Assembly (NCBI GenBank): GCA_009760885.1
Contig: CM019702.1
Span: 50,647,738 to 50,711,737 of the forward strand
Length of the DNA stretch: 64,000 nucleotides
Origin: Achatina immaculata
Taxonomy: Eukaryota > Mollusca > Gastropoda > Stylommatophora > Achatinidae
Direction: 5' to 3'
Each line of letters opens with the position of its first letter. Position 1 is the stretch's first letter. A model generated the notes under the pieces. It was not told the origin of the DNA, made no database searches, and saw only the letters and a list, made by a program, of their open reading frames with translations. Shown one piece after another: positions 34,020 through 43,820 of the stretch. The position numbers and the translations under genes are program-made.

Positions 34020-35310
34020 CTTCCACACAGTGAAGTACCTACAGGCTATTTTTTTATGGCCATTGACAGAGATATAAAAGACAAGATGTTTCTCGGTTCT
34101 TTGAAAAGCTTGTTTCGGCCTGGGGCTTTTTTTTCTTGATTTTAGTGTTCTGCTGCTGCTGGCGAGATTTTTCAGCTGCCGCGCGTGGAGTAGGGCTCCT
34201 CCCGGCCAGTGAAGAAAGGTGCATATAGGGTTGCCGCGCGGCACCACTGTGGAAAAGGTGAAAGAAAGGATTAAGCGAAGTAAACAGTAATCAAATCACG
34301 GCACCTCTGCTCTGGAGGTCGGCCACGTCCTAAGTGCACTCATATTGGGCGAAATGCCTGAACCGGCTTAACCCAGAGGTTAAGACACTGCTAGCGAGAT
34401 TCTTCGAATGCCGCGCGTGTTGTGAAACTCCTCCCGCCCAATGAAGAAAAGCGAAAAAAAAATTAGGGTTGCCTTGCGGCGCCGATGTGAAAAGGTGATG
34501 GAAATGATAAAGTGAAGCTTCATCGGTATGTCCAGTAGTATCGCTGCGAGAGCTACTCATACAACGACGTTCTCTGCTCTAAAGGTCGGCCACGTCCGAA
34601 ATACACCCATACTGATGAAATATACCTAAACCGGCTTACACCAAAGGTGAAGCTTGATGGCTACGCATGTCACGGTACCTCCGTCTAGAGGTCGGTCACG
34701 TCGTAAACACGCCCATACTGGGATAATATGCCTAAACCGGCTCAACCCAGGGGTGGAAGTCACTAGTGACGAGGATTCGTCCTCCTGGATAAAAGCTCCG
34801 TCCTGGTCACAACTAGGAAGGGTAGGGGCCACTGAAATCGGAGACACTGGACTAGGGCAGTCTAGATAGGCAACCACCTCTCACCCAGCGGGGATGTATG
34901 CGCATCCTAATCACGCTGAGGTTTTCCGGTGAGAAAGTCCAACTCCGGACTGGATGGGCAACCACCTCTCACCCGGCGATGATACACGGGTATCTCAAAA
35001 CACGTCGAGGTTTTCCGGTGAGAAAGTCCAACTCTAGACTAAACTGGTGCAACGAAAACCATGGTATCACCCAATCCCGCTTCTGAGACCCACCAAGAAT
35101 ACAGGCTCACGCCCTGTGATACTCTGAACCTCTTGTGGCCCCCTCGGGACCTATCGATGACCACAGGTGTAAATTCAGTAGGATCACAGGGCGGTCTTGG
35201 TGGTAGAAGCGAACAAAGACGACGAAGAAGAAGGAGCACATACATGTATGAAACTAACCAACGTGGCCAGAAAATGCTAGAAAAATATGCAATATAATGA
35301 TAAAACTTAG
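34020..35310 (+). mobile_element. Possible LINE 5' end: GC-richer repeated leader and N-terminal ORF remnant
   Basis: Base composition rises sharply. Two diverged units of about 232 bp start at GCTGGCGAGATTTTTCAGC (about 34,154) and GCTAGCGAGATTCTTCG (about 34,389). The motif AGGTCGGCCACGTCC with ACCGGCTTAACCCAGAGG recurs three times (about 34,317, 34,584, 34,689). Two shorter direct repeats follow (GAGGTTTTCCGGTGAGAAAG at about 34,918 and 35,010). An ORF at 35,061-35,297 starts MVSPNPASETHQEY and turns highly basic (QRRRRRRS). Repeated leader plus basic N-terminal ORF resembles a LINE 5' UTR, but no catalytic domain follows, so this is a tentative call. A SINE cluster is an alternative. Confidence 0.4.
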
Positions 35311-35474
35311 GGACGTGCACACGATTTTGAAGAAAGCTCAGCGATATCTTAACTTTATCACTGCTTTATTTAACTATGGAGAAGATAAGAAAATCGAAGA
35401 CAAAAGCATATAGAATATAAGTATAATACAACAGAATGGATTAAAAGATGAAAACGAATACATACAAGAGAATT

Positions 35475-36050
35475 GAAATAAGTGGCAGGTATATGTGAAC
35501 AGAGGCCAAGTTAACAGGCATAAAATCCTTTGATGAGGTTGAAAGACTCGCCGAAGACAGGAAAAATTGGCGAACTACTTTGCGAGCCCTATGTGACGTT
35601 TAACGGCACGGGAAGGATATAAGATATAAGATAAGATATGTGAACATATAAGAGTACCGAGATAAGTGGCAGGTATAAGTGAACATACAAGAGTACCGAG
35701 ATAAGTGGCAGGTATATGTGAACATATAAGAGTACTAAGATAAGTGGTAGGTATATGTGAACATACAAGAGTACCTAGATAAGTGGCAGGTATATGTGAA
35801 CATATAAGAGTACTAAGATAAGTGGTAGGTATATGTGAACATACAAGAGTACTGAGATAAGTGGCAGGTACATGTGAACATAAAAGAGTACTGAGATAAG
35901 TGGCAGGTATATGTGAACATACAAGAGTACTGAGATAAGTGGCAGGTATATGTGAACATACAAGAATACTCAGATAGGTTTCAGGTATATGTGAACATAC
36001 AAGAATATTCAGATAGATTTCAGGTATATGTGAACATAAATAGTATTGCG
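35475..36050 (+). repeat. 39-bp minisatellite with a short LINE insertion
   Basis: About eleven units with core GAGATAAGTGGCAGGTATATGTGAACATA, becoming degenerate after 35,950. A first unit lies at 35,475-35,501, left of an inserted LINE tail (35,502-35,635). The antisense 172-residue ORF (ICSHIPATYLSTLV repeats) is not a gene. Sequence 35,310-35,475 is anonymous. Confidence 0.95.
35502..35635 (+). mobile_element. RTE-like LINE (family B) 3' end, 134 bp
   Basis: An 11-bp target-site duplication ATATGTGAACA is at 35,491-35,501 and 35,636-35,646, inside minisatellite units. The insert matches the last part of family B (AAAATCCTTTGATGAGGTTG to CGGCACGGGAAGGATATAAG) and ends in an ATAAGAT-type tail. 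It is extremely 5'-truncated. Confidence 0.93.
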
Positions 36051-37167
36051 ACTGACTTTGACCGTTCCTATCCCCAGGTTTACGAGTTTTCACTCTTGTC
36101 TCCCTTGTGCCAGATAATCAAACATACAGGTCCTCTTCAGCTGTTCTACATCTCCATACAAAATGTCGGTGATTGAGGAGTTGGTGTGTCAGGTTCTGTA
36201 GCTCAGCAGATGGTGTTTAACAGTTTCTTCTTCTTGTCTGTTGCAGTGCATGCAGTATGGTGTGTGGTCAGCGGTCACCCTTACTGAGGGTGATGTGTCC
36301 TGTTCTCAACCTGAAAATTGTGCGTTGGTCTCTACGACATAAGCTGTTGATGTGGTCTCTGGGGTTAGGCTTTGGCAGATGTGTATATAGGGATCTTCCA
36401 GTTGGACTACTGGCCCAGCTGTCCATCCACTGCTGCTTGCAGTTGTTGTGTATTTATCTGTTCTCATGTTGGTGGAGATGTGGGCCTGTGACATTGTGGC
36501 TCCACTATTTGCCAGTCTGTCAGCATGTTCATTTCCTGATATCTATGTGCCCTGGCATCCACTGTAGGGTGGTCTTGATGTCATAGGAGCCGAGTTGGTT
36601 TATTGCACTGAGTATGTCAGTTGTAATGTGATCAGCTGATGGTATCTAGTTTTCAAGGGCCTGGAGAGCAGACTGGGTGTCTGAGAAAATAAGAAGGTTT
36701 GTTTTTTGGGTGAGAGGCGGTGTTTTTGTATTTGGTGGTGGTGGCTGCCAGGGCTGCTAATATTGCCTGCATCTCTGCATCATAATTGGAGCGGCGAGAT
36801 CCACAAGGACCATAAATGTGTCTTGTTGTCTTGTCTGGAGACATTATGAGTACCCCATATCCTGCATTGTCTGTTTCCTTGAACGCTGACCCATCAGTGT
36901 ATGCATGGATCCAGTCCTTGGGGTAGGATTCTATGGTCTCCAGTGCACACAGCTTTAGGGTGTTGGGATCTGATGATTTGTTCATTAATTTGTTCTTGAT
37001 TCTGGTGTTAGTTTGAAGAAGTGTGTAGTTTGTGTTTGGTGGGATGCCTTGTACTTTTGTAAGTTCTTCTCTGTCTTCAGGGAGTTTGTGTCTTATGTTT
37101 AACTGTTCTGCTATGTGCACTGGAGTTTTCAGTTTCAGTCTATTATTATGCTTCCATTTATCAGCCA

Positions 37168-38121
37168 GGTATTGACTGGGTACATGGGACCCAACTAGAA
37201 GATCTTGATTTTGCTGATGACATAACTCTTATCAGTAATAATGTGAATTCCATGCAATAAAAAACAGATAGCCTGTCTTCACTGGCTAGCAAACCAGAAC
37301 TTGAAATTAACAAGAACAAAACAAAAATAATGAAAATTCCCCTTAATCATAATGGAAAAATACACATAGAAGGGACAGATATTGAAGAAGTCAATCAATT
37401 TGCATACCTTGGCAGCTATATAGACCAGGATGGCGACACTAGAAAGGAAGTTAGGATCAGAATTGCAAAAGCAGCATCAGTCTTCAAGAATTTTGAGAAC
37501 ATATGGAATTCAAAAGATATAAGCACAAAAACCAAGTTAAGACTATACAATTCAAATGTAATATCCAGCCTCATTTATGCATGCGAAAGCTGGAAAACAA
37601 CTAAAGAAACAGAAAAGAAATTAGACTCTTTTGAAAACAAATGCCTAAGGAAAATACTCGGCATAAAGTGGAACGAATTCAAGAACAATGCAGAGATAAG
37701 ACAGATGACTGAACAACAACTAGTCTCGTGGGTGATCAGGAAAAGAAGATGGACATATGTTGGTCACTTGATGAGAAGAAATGATCAGAGAATCCCAAAA
37801 CAAGCTATCAAGTGGAACACACCAGGCCGAAGAAAAAGGGGCAGACCGCCTGAAAGTCTCAAGAGGACATTGTTAAGAGAGGCCAAATTAACTGGCATAA
37901 AATCCTTTGATGGGGTTGAAAGACTCGCTGAAGACAGGATAAATTGGCTAACTACTTTGCGAGCCCTATGTGACGTTTAACGGCACGGGAAGGATATAAG
38001 ATATAAGATAAGATAAGATTTATCAATTAAAATAAATAAATAAATAAATAAATTGGCGAACTACTTTGCGAGCCCTATGTGACGTTTAACGGCACGGGAA
38101 GGATATAAGATATATAAGAGG
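37168..38121 (+). mobile_element. RTE-like LINE (family B), 5'-truncated, with a doubled 3' end
   Basis: A 12-bp target-site duplication ATTTATCAGCCA is at 37,156-37,167 and 38,122-38,133, within the antisense RNase H LINE. The element starts just before RT motif C (GTQLEDLDFADDITLIS). After a stop near 37,258 it runs through an ORF at 37,330-37,980. The first 3' end (CGGCACGGGAAGGATATAAG, about 37,980) is followed by an AT-rich stretch with five AAAT units. Then the last 60-odd bp of the element repeat (ATTGGCGAACTACTTTGCG to GGATATAAGATATATAAG). Confidence 0.92.
37330..37980 (+). CDS. C-terminal part of family B LINE reverse transcriptase
   Basis: A 216-residue open frame covering the thumb and C-terminal domain after the RT palm: EVNQFAYLGSYIDQDGD, LIYACESWKTTKETEKKLDS, CLRKILGIKWNEF, RKRRWTYVGHLMRRNDQRI, and a basic GRRKRGRPPESLKRTL. 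It ends LRALCDV and a stop. These are standard RTE-type C-terminal motifs. The catalytic FADD lies upstream in another frame, so the ORF cannot make an active enzyme. An antisense copy of the same region is at 51,454-51,930. Confidence 0.75.
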   Translation: MKIPLNHNGKIHIEGTDIEEVNQFAYLGSYIDQDGDTRKEVRIRIAKAASVFKNFENIWNSKDISTKTKLRLYNSNVISSLIYACESWKTTKETEKKLDSFENKCLRKILGIKWNEFKNNAEIRQMTEQQLVSWVIRKRRWTYVGHLMRRNDQRIPKQAIKWNTPGRRKRGRPPESLKRTLLREAKLTGIKSFDGVERLAEDRINWLTTLRALCDV

Positions 38122-38973
38122 ATTTATCAGCCACTATTCTGTTAGGATGGTCTGTGGGCATGCGTGTATATCTTTCTACTGCCTCAAAGGTTGAATTTTC
38201 ACGTCTTACATCTAATGGCTCTATGTTTGCATCAATTTCACATGCAGCTGTGGGTGGTGATCTCATTGCCCCACAAATGAAATGAACAGCTTGGTTCTGG
38301 ATTCTGTCTACTTGTGTATGAGAGCTCTTTGATGCTGTGACCTGTAGGGGGAGGATGTAATATATTATAGATCTAAAATATCCTGGAATGTTGCTTTGTC
38401 AGCACCTCAGGATGTACTTGAAAGTCGCTTGAGTAGTCTTTTGGATGCTTTTTCTGCTAGCAATCCATGAACTTCTTAAAGTTCAATTTTCTGTTTAGTT
38501 TCACATCTAGGTATGTTGGTTTTTTTTCTTTCATGATTTGAGCACCATCGAGAGTTATTTTCAGTTCAGTCTTTGTTAGTTTGTTGCTAAGAGTGAAGAC
38601 TGTATATGTAGTTTTACTAACATTGATCTTCAACTTTCAGAAATTGCAACAGGCTGATATGGTGAGGAGGGCTCTATTAAGTCTCTCAGCAGCCAGCTGC
38701 AGGTCTGTTCCACTAGTCCATATGACAAGGTCATCGGCAAACATGGTTTTGTGGGTGTTCAACAGGTCGGAGAGGTCATTTATAAAGATTAGGAACAAGG
38801 TGTGGCTAAGAGCAGAACCTTGTGGCAGACCTTCCTCCAGGGTGCATTTGTTTGACAGTCTGTTGACCTGAGTTTGTATGGTCCTGTTACTCTGGTAGTT
38901 TTTAACCCATTGATACATTTTCCCATGTATGGCCATGTTCTGCATCTTTATAACAGTAGGCCTTTCTGCCAGA

Positions 38974-39195
38974 CCCTGTCATATGCCTGCTGGAAGTCTA
39001 CAAAGACAGACCCTGTCATATGCCTGCTGGAAGTCTACAAAGACAGACCCTGTCATATGCCTGCTGGAAGTCTACAAAGACAGACCCTGTCATATGCCTG
39101 CTGGAAGTCTACAAAGACAGACCTTGTCATATGCCTGCTGGAAGTCTACAAAGACAGACCTTGTCATATGCCTGCTGGAAGTCTACAAAGACAGC
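38974..39195 (+). repeat. 37-bp minisatellite grown from LINE RT motif A, six copies
   Basis: Units with CATATGCCTGCTGGAAGTC then TACAAAGACAGACCCTGT. On the minus strand each unit encodes FVDFQQAYDKV or DRV, the catalytic motif A of the surrounding LINE. Six near-identical copies occur where an intact LINE has one. Because 37 is not a multiple of three, successive copies change frame. Confidence 0.95.
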
Positions 39196-39401
39196 TACAG
39201 AGTTTCTCTTATGTAAAAAATTTTCACACTTTGAGAGAGGAGAAATAATTAGTCTTCGGATCATTTCATTTGATATTTTGTCTGGTCCTGGTACTTTTCT
39301 TAGCTCTAGGTTACCCATAGCACTCTGGAGTTCATGGATGGTAAAGTTTTCCTCAAAAAGTGGAATGTTTGCCAATCTAGATTTCTCTTTACTTCTCAGA
39401 A

Positions 39402-40433
39402 CTTTTCCCAGCGCCTTGTCAAGTACTTTCCTGTTGGAGGATTTGTTGGTGGCAACAAAGAATTTGTTAAAAGTACTGGCTTTGTCGAGTCACTTGAGAG
39501 GACTCGACCAGAGATTCGCATTGGTTTAGGGTTAGTTTGTTTGCTTTTTCCTGACATGTTATCTAAGAGTTTCCAAGCCTTCTTTCCTTCAGTTCTGAGG
39601 TTGAGATTGCTGCAGGTTCTTGACCACTTCTCTTTCTTTGCTTTTTTAGTTTCGAGTCTTATCTTAGCTGTTAGTTTATTCTACTCTCTTCTGTTTTCTT
39701 GAGTAGGGTTTTTCTCTGTGTTCTTCCTGGTTGCTCTTTTTTTTAAAATAAGTCTTCCAGAGATTTTGCCCAGAATGGGTTGTATTTCTTTCTGCATCCT
39801 CGGAGGATTGTTTTGTAGGCTTCTCCAAGTATGGCTTGGATTATGTTGGTGTAGAGTGTGTCAATGTTTGTGTTGGCTTTTAATTTTGACAGGTTTTCAT
39901 CTGTTCGTGTTCTGAATTTTTCCCAGCGCCTTGTCAAGTACTTTCCTGTTGGAGGATTTGTTGGTGGCAGCAAAAGAGTTTGTTAAAAGTACTGGCTTTG
40001 TCTGAGTCACTTGAGAGGACTCGACCAGAGATTCGCATTGGCTTAGGGTTTGTTTGTTTGTTTTTTCCTGGCATGTTTTCTAAGAGTTTCCAAGCCTTCT
40101 TTCCTTCAGTTCTGAGGTTGAGATTGATGCAGGTGCTTAACCACGTCTCTTTCTTTGCTTTTTTAGTTTCGAGTCTTATCTTAGCTGTTAGTTTATTCTA
40201 CTCTCTTCTGTTTTCTTGAGTAGGGTTTTTCTCTGTGTTCTTCCTGGTTGCTCTTTTTTTTAAAATAAGTCTTCCAGAGATTTTGCCCAGAATGGGTTGT
40301 ATTTCTTTCTGCATCCTCGGAGGATTGTTTTGTAGGCTTCTCCAAGTATGGCTTGGATTATGTTGGTGTAGAGTGTGTTAATGTTTGTGTTGGCTTTTAA
40401 TTTTGACAGGTTTTCATTTGTCTGTGTTCTGAA
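39402..40433 (-). repeat. 515-bp tandem duplication within the RNase H LINE
   Basis: 39,402-39,917 and 39,918-40,433 are about 95 percent similar by eye. Both start at TTTTCCCAGCGCCTTGTCAA or the preceding bases and include TTGAGAGGACTCGACCAGAG. TTTTTCCCAG occurs again at the right end (40,433). The duplicated piece covers the linker between endonuclease and RT (KYLTRRWEKFRTRTDENL reading). Confidence 0.9.
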
Positions 40434-40465
40434 TTTTTCCCAGTCTGCTTTTCTATAATTCCAGC

Positions 40466-40482
40466 GAAGGGGGGGGGGGGGG
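40466..40482 (+). repeat. Poly-G run
   Basis: About 15 consecutive G within the LINE remnant. A matching C run (8 or 9 C) lies at 40,979. Such runs are prone to length error in sequencing. Confidence 0.9.
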
Positions 40483-40998
40483 TTTGTGTGGTTTTTGGTT
40501 TCGTGTGTGAGAAATGTGTAGAAGAATAGGGCGATGGTCGCTTCCTATGTCATCAAGCACTTTCAGAGTACACTCGTTGTGGATGTCTGTTGAGATAATG
40601 GTGAGGTCAGGTCTGTGTGTGCATCCAGTGGCTCTGTGGAGGAGTGTTGGTGGGGAGGAGGGGTCTTGCAATATTATCATGTTGCTGGTGTTGCATGGCT
40701 CTTCAATGTTGTTTCCCATAGGGTTTCAGTCTTTGTATCCTAGCGATGATAGATGTGCATTAAAATTTCATGCAATGATAGTTTTCTGCATATCGGTGTT
40801 GAGTATGTTGATTTGACTTTTAGAATTTGAGGGACAATAAACATTATACAGAGTGTACCGCAGTCCATCATGCCATGCTGTTATCTCTTCAATATCATTC
40901 TCGTTGTACTTTCTGTTTTTAACTTCTCCTTGGATGTCATTTCTCAAGAATGTGGAAATATCGCTGCATTTTAATGTGCCCCCCCCCTGTAGCTGATC

Positions 40999-41403
40999 TC
41001 AGTTCTGACAATATCAAGTCTCAGCTCTGACAAGTCTCAGCTCTGACAACAACAAGTCTCAGCTCTGACAACAACAAGTCTCAGCTCTGACAACAGCAAG
41101 TCTCAGCTCTGACAAGTCTCAGCTCTGACAACATCAAGTCTCAGCTCTGACAACATCAAGTCTCAGCTCTGACAACAGCAAGTCTCAGCTCTGACAAGTC
41201 CCAGCTCTGACAACAGCAAGTCTCAGCTCTGACAAGAGCAAGTCTCAGCTCTGACAAGTCTCAGCTCTGACAACAGTAAGTCTCAGCTCTGACAACAGAA
41301 AGTCTCAGCTCTGACAACAGAAAGTCTCAGCTCTGACAACAGCAAGTCTCAGCTCTGACAACAGAAAGTCTCAGCTCTGACAACAGGAAGTCTCAGCTCT
41401 TAA
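40999..41403 (+). repeat. 16/22-bp minisatellite (TCTCAGCTCTGACAA core)
   Basis: About 20 units of TCTCAGCTCTGACAACAGCA or a short form TCTCAGCTCTGACAAG. It begins at the broken 5' end of the antisense LINE, next to the C run. Confidence 0.95.
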
Positions 41404-42050
41404 ATAGTTTTGACACTGGAGCTCCAAGAAACGTGAGATAGATTTTTCCATCACACCCGTAATTCATATTCTAATTTATGTGTTTTTATATTTTTAACAT
41501 CTTCCATTCTTTGTATTCTGTGCTATTTTAGTGAAGATTCAGTTATTTTTATTAATAAGATTAACTTTTAAATGCTAAATTGGTGTTGAATTAAACTATG
41601 TCATGTGGAATTTTTCCTATAGTTTTCATTACTAAACGTCATATTTAATGTTATGCCATGTTCATTACTAAACGCAATGTTTAATTTTATGATATTTTCA
41701 ATACTAAACGCCATATTTAATTTTACGCTATGTTCAATGCTAAATGCCATATTTAATTTATGTTATGTTCAATGCTAAACGCCATATTTAATGTTATGGT
41801 ATTTCAATACTAAACGCCATATTTAATTTTATGTTATGTTCAATGCTAAACGTCATATTAATTGATGCTATGTTCGCCAATACTAAACGCCATATATATC
41901 ACATAATTCTTTAGTGAGTTTAGTTGAGATTTTAGCATGTGTTGTCTTTATGCTTCATTTGCGAAATTAGATCTAATATAGTTGTTTATTTTGTTTTGGA
42001 CTTTCAGAATGTATCCTACATAGCTTGTAACTATTGGTTACAGTTTACAA
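41404..42050. repeat. Intron 2 sequence with a degenerate 37-42-bp repeat
   Basis: From about 41,620 to 41,895, six or seven diverged units contain ACTAAACGCCATATTTAATT and ATGTTATGTTCAAT. The flanks are AT-rich and anonymous. Confidence 0.8.
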
Positions 42051-42286
42051 AATAATTGGGTCAGCTTTATGTTCCAGAAAGTATCCTTTACTTTATTGTG
42101 GCCTACTTCATGCCAGCTACATGACCTACTTTATACCAGCCGTTGTGTTCTACTTCATGTCAGTTATTGTGACCTACTTCATGCCAGCTGTTGTGTCCTA
42201 CTTCATGTCAGCTGTTGTGACCTACTTCATGCCAGCTGCACACCTGCTTTCGCTTTGTATTATAGTGTGATTATTTACTTTTCCAG

Positions 42287-42877
42287 GTTAAACAGATAAT
42301 AACGAGCAAGCGAGTTACTGCTCTTATCATCTCTGTCTTCGTCGCTCTTATGGCAAGCGTGGCCCCGGCTTACGTCGTCAACAGAATTGGACTGAAATTT
42401 TTTGCATACAAAAATAAAACCCTTCTCGGACTCTTGTATAGAGAAGATCGAGAGATTGTCGAGGGTGTCTCCTACACAATCAACAACAATCTGGTTCCCT
42501 TCATTGCTTTCTCAATTATCATTGTATGCACAGTAACACTAGTGTTCCAGTTAAAAAAGAAAACTGAATGGCGAATGAAGTCCACGTGTTCAGCTCAAGG
42601 TGATTCAGTCTCCAGCAGAAACCAGAAGGTGGCCAAGATGATTCTCATGATTTCTTCTCTTTTCATGATTTGTTTCGTCCCAGTAAGTGTCCTTGGCATT
42701 GCCGTAGTCCTGGTGCCAGGTCTTTCTCTTTCTGGTCAGCTCCGTGATATTCTGACCTTGAGCGCTGCTCTTGGCTTTGTCCTGGAGTCAATCAACTCTT
42801 CCGTCAATATTTTCATCTACTACCACATGAGCAGCAAATTCAGAGCCGTCTTTCTGGACCTTTTATGTAAATGCTGA
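42287..42877 (+). CDS. Receptor gene 1 exon 3 (TM4 to C-terminus), first copy
   Basis: The acceptor ACTTTTCCAG ends at 42,286, and the exon opens in phase 0 (VKQIITSKRV), directly continuing SPLK from exon 2. It encodes 196 residues: TM4 (VTALIISVFVALMASVAPAY), extracellular loop 2 with a sequon (NKT) but no cysteine, TM5 (LVPFIAFSIIIVCTVTLVF), a basic third intracellular loop (KKKTEWRMKS), TM6 (MILMISSLFMICFVPVSVLG), TM7 (AALGFVLESINSSVNIFIYY, an NPxxY variant), and a short tail ending DLLCKC. Stop is TGA. Exons 1 to 3 total 1,071 nt, or 356 residues, a normal size for this class. The class A loop 2 cysteine is missing, which is unusual. Confidence 0.9.
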   Translation, partial: VKQIITSKRVTALIISVFVALMASVAPAYVVNRIGLKFFAYKNKTLLGLLYREDREIVEGVSYTINNNLVPFIAFSIIIVCTVTLVFQLKKKTEWRMKSTCSAQGDSVSSRNQKVAKMILMISSLFMICFVPVSVLGIAVVLVPGLSLSGQLRDILTLSAALGFVLESINSSVNIFIYYHMSSKFRAVFLDLLCKC

Positions 42878-42902
42878 AAGTATCGAGCGGAAACTTCCCA
42901 CA

Positions 42903-43200
42903 ATTTATCTTTGTCAAGACTTTGGTGTAGAATCTATGACACAAGAAAAACTTTGTCAAGACTTTGGTGTAGAATCTATGACACAAGAAAAACTTTGTCA
43001 AGACTTTGGAGTAGAATTTATGATACAAGAAAAACTTTGTCAAGACTTTATATCAGAATCTATGACACAAGAAAAACTTTGTCAAGACTTTGGAGTAGAA
43101 TCTATGACACAAGAAAAACTTTGTCAAGACTTTGGTGTAGAATCTATGACACAAGAAAAACTTTGTCAAGACTTTAGAGCAGAATCTATGATACAAGAAA
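42903..43200 (+). repeat. 42-bp minisatellite in the gene 1 3' UTR, seven copies
   Basis: Units with CTTTGTCAAGACTTTGGTGT and AGAATCTATGACACAAGAAA, starting 25 bp after the stop codon. All frames stay open because 42 is a multiple of three, but they start after the stop and are not part of the receptor. Confidence 0.95.
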
Positions 43201-43299
43201 CATCTGTTTAAAATGGATGATCTCATTGAAGTATCATTTCGTATAAAAATCACGAAGTTATTAAAAATATGAGCGAAAGAGTATACACATAACAATATG

Positions 43300-43309
43300 A
43301 ATAAATAAA
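43300..43309 (+). promoter_or_regulatory. Overlapping polyadenylation signals, gene 1 first terminal exon
   Basis: AATAAATAAA contains two overlapping AATAAA hexamers about 420 bp downstream of the stop, followed by the T/G-rich sequence TGTTGTAAAG and GTTTGTTGC expected of a cleavage region. Confidence 0.6.
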
Positions 43310-43820
43310 ATGTTGTAAAGTTTCACGTTTGTTGCTTTTTTATTTATAATTCTAAGTCTTATATTATGAATTACAGGAAACTGTTAATAGGTCTCAAGCG
43401 TTGCACATCAATGAAATAAGAGCAGTGATGAAAGGTGATTATTACAAAAGCAGCTACATCAACTTCAGAGTGCGTGTTTTTGTTACTGTATTTAAGGGCT
43501 GGGAGTAGATGCAACTATGCTATAAATATCAATGTATTTATTTTACTTTAGAAATAGCTGAGTCTATACAACTGTTTGTAGATAATAATTGGGTCAGCTT
43601 TATGTTCCAGAAAGTATCCTTTACTTTATTGTGGCCTACTTCATGCCAGCTATCATGACCTACTTTATACCAGCCGTTGTGTTCTACTTCATGTCAGTTA
43701 TTGTGACCTACTTCATGCCAGCTGTTGTGTCCTACTTCATGTCAGCTGTTGTGACCTACTTCATGCCAGCTGCACACCTGCTTTCGCTTTGTATTATAGT
43801 GTGATTATTTACTTTTCCAG

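Larger units (their letters stand above)
36055..40985 (-). mobile_element. RNase H-type LINE (Jockey/I group), long antisense remnant in intron 2
   Basis: Read on the minus strand from 40,985: the end of an APE endonuclease (TGCTHRPDLTIISTDIHNE, GSDHRPILLHISHT, about 40,700-40,500) and a linker duplicated with part of the RT start. RT fingers follow (LRKVPGPDKISNEMI, 39,300). Motif A (FVDFQQAYDKV, about 39,170), motif B (LPQGSALSHTLFLIFINDL, about 38,800) and motif C (MFADDLVIW, about 38,740) come next. Beyond a family B insertion (37,168-38,121) lies RNase H (HAYTDGSAFKETDNAGYGVL, about 36,900; QWMPGH region about 36,550) and a C-terminal cysteine region (YCMHCNRQEEETVKHH, about 36,240). Frameshifts, stops, a 515-bp duplication and a 37-bp expansion make it inactive. 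The 5' end is lost near 40,985 at a C run. Confidence 0.9.

Noticed and set aside
35575..36093. 172-residue antisense ORF with SHIPATYLSTLVC repeats
   Set aside because: 39-bp minisatellite read-through.
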